Shown here in pieces: positions 21,301-23,200 of a stretch of DNA of 23,200 nucleotides. The notes beneath the pieces are model-generated. The model did no database searches and had not been told where the DNA came from. It saw only the letters and a list, made by a program, of their open reading frames with translations. The DNA is from UMGS1071 sp045638545 (lineage in GTDB: Bacteria > Bacillota > Clostridia > Oscillospirales > Acutalibacteraceae), in the NCBI GenBank assembly GCA_045638545.1, contig JAZUBL010000056.1, positions 1 through 23,200 of the forward strand, given 5' to 3'. Positions within the stretch are counted from its first letter, which is position 1. Every line of letters begins with the position of its first letter. Both the position numbers and the translations under genes were made by a program.

Positions 21301-21993
21301 TTATTCTTCTCTTGGATCGATGTATTTAGCAGCACCGTCATAACGACCGTACTGGCTGATGTTCTTTTCGTATGCTTCGTTTGGAGCCATACCGTGACGG
21401 ATAGCTTCCATCATCTTGCCAAGGTGAACGAACTTGTAGCCGATAACTTCGTCGTTCTCGTCCAGAGCCATGGACAGAACATAACCTTCTGTCATCTCCA
21501 TGTAACGAACGCCCTTAGCCTTTGTGCTGTACATAGTACCAACCATGCTGCGGAGGCCCTTACCAAGGTCTTCCAGACCAGCGCCGATTGGCAGACCATC
21601 TTCGGAGAAAGCTGTCTGGCTGCGGCCATAAGCCAGCTGCTGGAACAGCTCACGCATTGCAACGTTGATAGCGTCGCAAACGAGGTCTGTGTTCAGGCAC
21701 TCGAGCAGTGTTTTGCCTGGCAGAATTTCTGCAGCCATAGCAGCAGAGTGAGTCATGCCGGAGCAGCCTACTGTTTCAACGAGAGCTTCCTCAACAATAC
21801 CGTTTTTAACGTTCAGTGTGAGCTTGCAGGTACCCTGCTGTGGTGCGCACCAGCCTACACCGTGGGAAAGACCGGAAATGTCTTTGATCTCGTAAGCCTT
21901 AACCCATCTGCCTTCCTGTGGGATTGGGGCAGGACCATTGTGTGGACCCTTAGCGATAGGGCACATATTTTCCACTTCGTGGGAATAAATCAT
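21301..21993 (-). CDS. NifU/IscU-like iron-sulfur cluster scaffold protein partner of GGGtGRT
   Basis: A 230-residue protein whose residues 45-100 resemble the IscU/NifU N-terminal scaffold fold: CAPQQGTCKLTLNVKNGIVE (49-68), then VETVGCSGMTHSAAMAAE (73-90) and ILPGKTLLE. Cys49 or Cys56 and Cys77 lie where two IscU cluster ligands are found (ACGD and the YGCGSAIASS motif). Cys11, Cys99 and Cys106 are additional. The C-terminal 120 residues are not IscU-like; they include GAGLEDLGKGLRSMVGTMYSTKAKGVRYMEMTEGYVLSMALDE and are specific to this family. It is translated from ATG 21993 with AAAGGAG upstream and is the first gene of the pair. Cluster assembly or carriage is inferred, not shown; no NifS or IscS gene is in the window. 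Confidence 0.9.
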   Translation of the reverse strand: MIYSHEVENMCPIAKGPHNGPAPIPQEGRWVKAYEIKDISGLSHGVGWCAPQQGTCKLTLNVKNGIVEEALVETVGCSGMTHSAAMAAEILPGKTLLECLNTDLVCDAINVAMRELFQQLAYGRSQTAFSEDGLPIGAGLEDLGKGLRSMVGTMYSTKAKGVRYMEMTEGYVLSMALDENDEVIGYKFVHLGKMMEAIRHGMAPNEAYEKNISQYGRYDGAAKYIDPREE

Positions 21994-22058
21994 GATGGTT
22001 CTCCTTTCAATCTTAAAAAATTACTGTATTGCAGTATTATCGTAAATTAACATACAAT

Positions 22059-22095
22059 GCATAATCATTATAGCAAAATTTGTAGAGTTTATCAA
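22059..22095 (-). promoter_or_regulatory. Promoter of the scaffold/GGGtGRT operon with Fur/PerR-like box
   Basis: On the minus strand TTGATA (22090-22095), 17 bases, and TATAAT (22067-22072) preceded by TGC, an extended -10. CTATAATGATTATGC (22059-22073) overlaps the -10 and matches the PerR consensus TTATAATNATTATAA at 11 of 14 positions, with a perfect ATAAT-G-ATTAT core. Further down the leader TACTG/CAGTA (about 22023-22037) is a small inverted repeat. Confidence 0.68.
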
Positions 22096-22181
22096 CACTT
22101 CCATGCAATATTTTTTTCGTTGTCTGTCCTTAAAAAAGCCCACACCGTTCACAAAATATCCTTTTCTTTTCTTATGCGTTG

Positions 22182-22190
22182 TGCTATAAT
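22182..22190 (+). promoter_or_regulatory. Extended -10 promoter of secA
   Basis: TG-C-TATAAT (TATAAT at 22185-22190) with only a weak T-rich -35, as expected for an extended -10 promoter. The leader of about 90 bases contains ATCCGC/GCGGAT, a 6-bp hairpin (about 22241-22261), followed by ribosome site GAGGTGA (22273-22279). I find no SecM-like leader ORF. Confidence 0.65.
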
Positions 22191-22284
22191 AGATGGGTAT
22201 ATTTATAAGCAGGATTCAAATTTATTTTTTGAAGCAGAACGATCCGCTTTTTTGATGCGGATAAAGATATATGAGGTGAAATCA

Positions 22285-23200
22285 ATGAGCGTTCTCAAAA
22301 AACTGTTTGGCGACTACAGCAAGAAAGAACTCAAGCGTATTCGTCCAATTGCAGATAAAGTTTTAGCGCTGGAAGAAAAGTTCAGAAAGATGACTGACGC
22401 TGAACTCCAGGCTATGACTCCAAAACTGAAAGACCGCCTTGCAAAGGGCGAAACTCTCGACGATATTCTGCCGGAAGCATTTGCTGCCTGCCGTGAGGCT
22501 TCTACCCGTGTGCTTGGCATGACACACTTCCCGGTTCAGATCATCGGCGGTATTGTACTGCACCAGGGCCGTATTGCAGAAATGCGTACCGGTGAAGGTA
22601 AAACTCTGGTAGCAACACTGCCTGCATACCTGAATGCACTGAGCGGCAAGGGCGTGCACATTGTTACTGTTAACGACTACCTGGCAAAGCGTGACTCTGA
22701 AGAAATGCGCAAGATCTTCCGTTTCATGGGTCTCTCCGTTGGTCTGATCGTACACGACCTGGAGAACCAGGCAAGAAAGCGCGCATACCTGTGCGACATT
22801 ACTTACGGCACCAACAACGAGCTGGGCTTCGACTACCTCCGTGACAACATGGTAATTTACAAGGAGCAGAAGGTTCAGCGCGGCCACAACTTCTGTATCG
22901 TTGACGAAGTGGACTCCATCCTCATCGACGAAGCAAGAACACCACTGATCATTTCCGGTCCTGGCGAAAAGTCCTCTGAGCTGTATCAGGTAGCAGACCG
23001 CTTTGCAAAGACACTGACCTTTACAAAGATCGCTTCTGTTGACACAAAGGAAGACGCAGACGAAATGTACAACGACGTAGACTACATCGTTGACGAAAAG
23101 GCAAAGACTGCAACACTGACACCACGCGGTATGCAGAAAGCAGAGCAGTACTTCCAGATTGAAAACCTGAACGACTCTGAGCACCTGACCATTCAGCACC
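22285..23200 (+). CDS. secA: Preprotein translocase ATPase SecA, C-terminus cut by window edge
   Basis: SecA is the ATPase motor that drives unfolded proteins through the SecYEG channel. The first 305 codons are present; full length is usually 800-900. The start MSVLKKLFGDYSKKELKRI is typical. Walker A is in MRTGEGKTLVAT (about residues 98-109), followed by HIVTVNDYLAKRD, TYGTNNELGFDYLRDNM and the Walker B/DEAD region VDEVDSILIDEARTPLIISG. The preprotein-crosslinking domain starts just after. ATG at 22285 has GAGGTGA 5 bases upstream. It is divergent from the scaffold/GGGtGRT operon. Like several neighbours it avoids TTA, CTA and TCA codons, as a highly expressed gene would. Confidence 0.98.
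   Translation, partial: MSVLKKLFGDYSKKELKRIRPIADKVLALEEKFRKMTDAELQAMTPKLKDRLAKGETLDDILPEAFAACREASTRVLGMTHFPVQIIGGIVLHQGRIAEMRTGEGKTLVATLPAYLNALSGKGVHIVTVNDYLAKRDSEEMRKIFRFMGLSVGLIVHDLENQARKRAYLCDITYGTNNELGFDYLRDNMVIYKEQKVQRGHNFCIVDEVDSILIDEARTPLIISGPGEKSSELYQVADRFAKTLTFTKIASVDTKEDADEMYNDVDYIVDEKAKTATLTPRGMQKAEQYFQIENLNDSEHLTIQH

Noticed and set aside
20368..22050. 560-codon plus-strand ORF opposite the scaffold/GGGtGRT operon
   Set aside because: It is in codon register with two well-supported genes on the other strand, is rich in Cys and Val as antisense translations are, spans two genes, a gap and a promoter, and resembles no family.
1..23200. Mobile elements, phage genes, CRISPR arrays, tRNA or rRNA genes
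   Set aside because: I looked for transposase or integrase motifs, terminal repeats, regularly spaced repeats and tRNA-like cloverleafs and saw none.

Overview
The window looks like the chromosome of a spore-forming anaerobe of the class Clostridia (Bacillota), perhaps a Ruminococcaceae/Oscillospirales-type gut organism. The evidence is a GerW/YtfJ sporulation protein, RemA, a DUF2953 protein, ScpA/ScpB, DUF4364, the GGGtGRT protein, AGGAGG-type ribosome sites and sigma-A promoters with 17-bp spacers. The lineage is an inference from gene content. Base composition is close to balanced and even across the window, and I see no insertion sequence, integrase, phage gene, CRISPR array, tRNA or rRNA.

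Layout. (1) 1-6745: a long minus-strand housekeeping cluster driven from a good promoter at 6717-6745. In transcription order it holds a site-2 (M50) protease, scpA, scpB, a DUF2953 protein, the GerW sporulation protein, a DacF-type carboxypeptidase, pseudouridine synthase rluB, a degenerate GNAT-like protein, remA and gmk (cut by the left edge). An internal promoter precedes remA-gmk. (2) 6788-9270: divergent single genes: metA (probably a homoserine O-acetyltransferase), a GNAT acetyltransferase and a DUF4364 protein. (3) 9308-14878: a complete urease operon ureABCEFGD on the minus strand, with a perfect consensus promoter, a structured 236-bp gap between ureC and ureE, and a perfect 14-bp hairpin between ureE and ureF. 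(4) 15033-16134: a tandem-P-loop-type ATPase whose first nucleotide site looks lost. (5) 16242-18895: a zinc/cadmium efflux operon (ArsR/SmtB repressor, free-standing HMA metallochaperone, P1B ATPase) with an operator just downstream of a perfect promoter. (6) 19018-20111: a Bcp peroxiredoxin under a Fur/PerR-like box and an 85-residue unknown protein. (7) 20213-22095: a two-gene operon of a NifU/IscU-like scaffold and the uncharacterised GGGtGRT protein, with a Fur/PerR-like box across its -10. (8) 22182-23200: the start of secA, cut by the right edge.

The urease, metal-efflux, peroxiredoxin and Fe-S-scaffold-like units all concern metal or redox handling, but each has its own promoter and terminator, so this is neighbourhood rather than proven co-regulation. 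The least understood unit is the scaffold/GGGtGRT pair. The most testable regulatory observations are the hairpins that divide the urease operon into segments.
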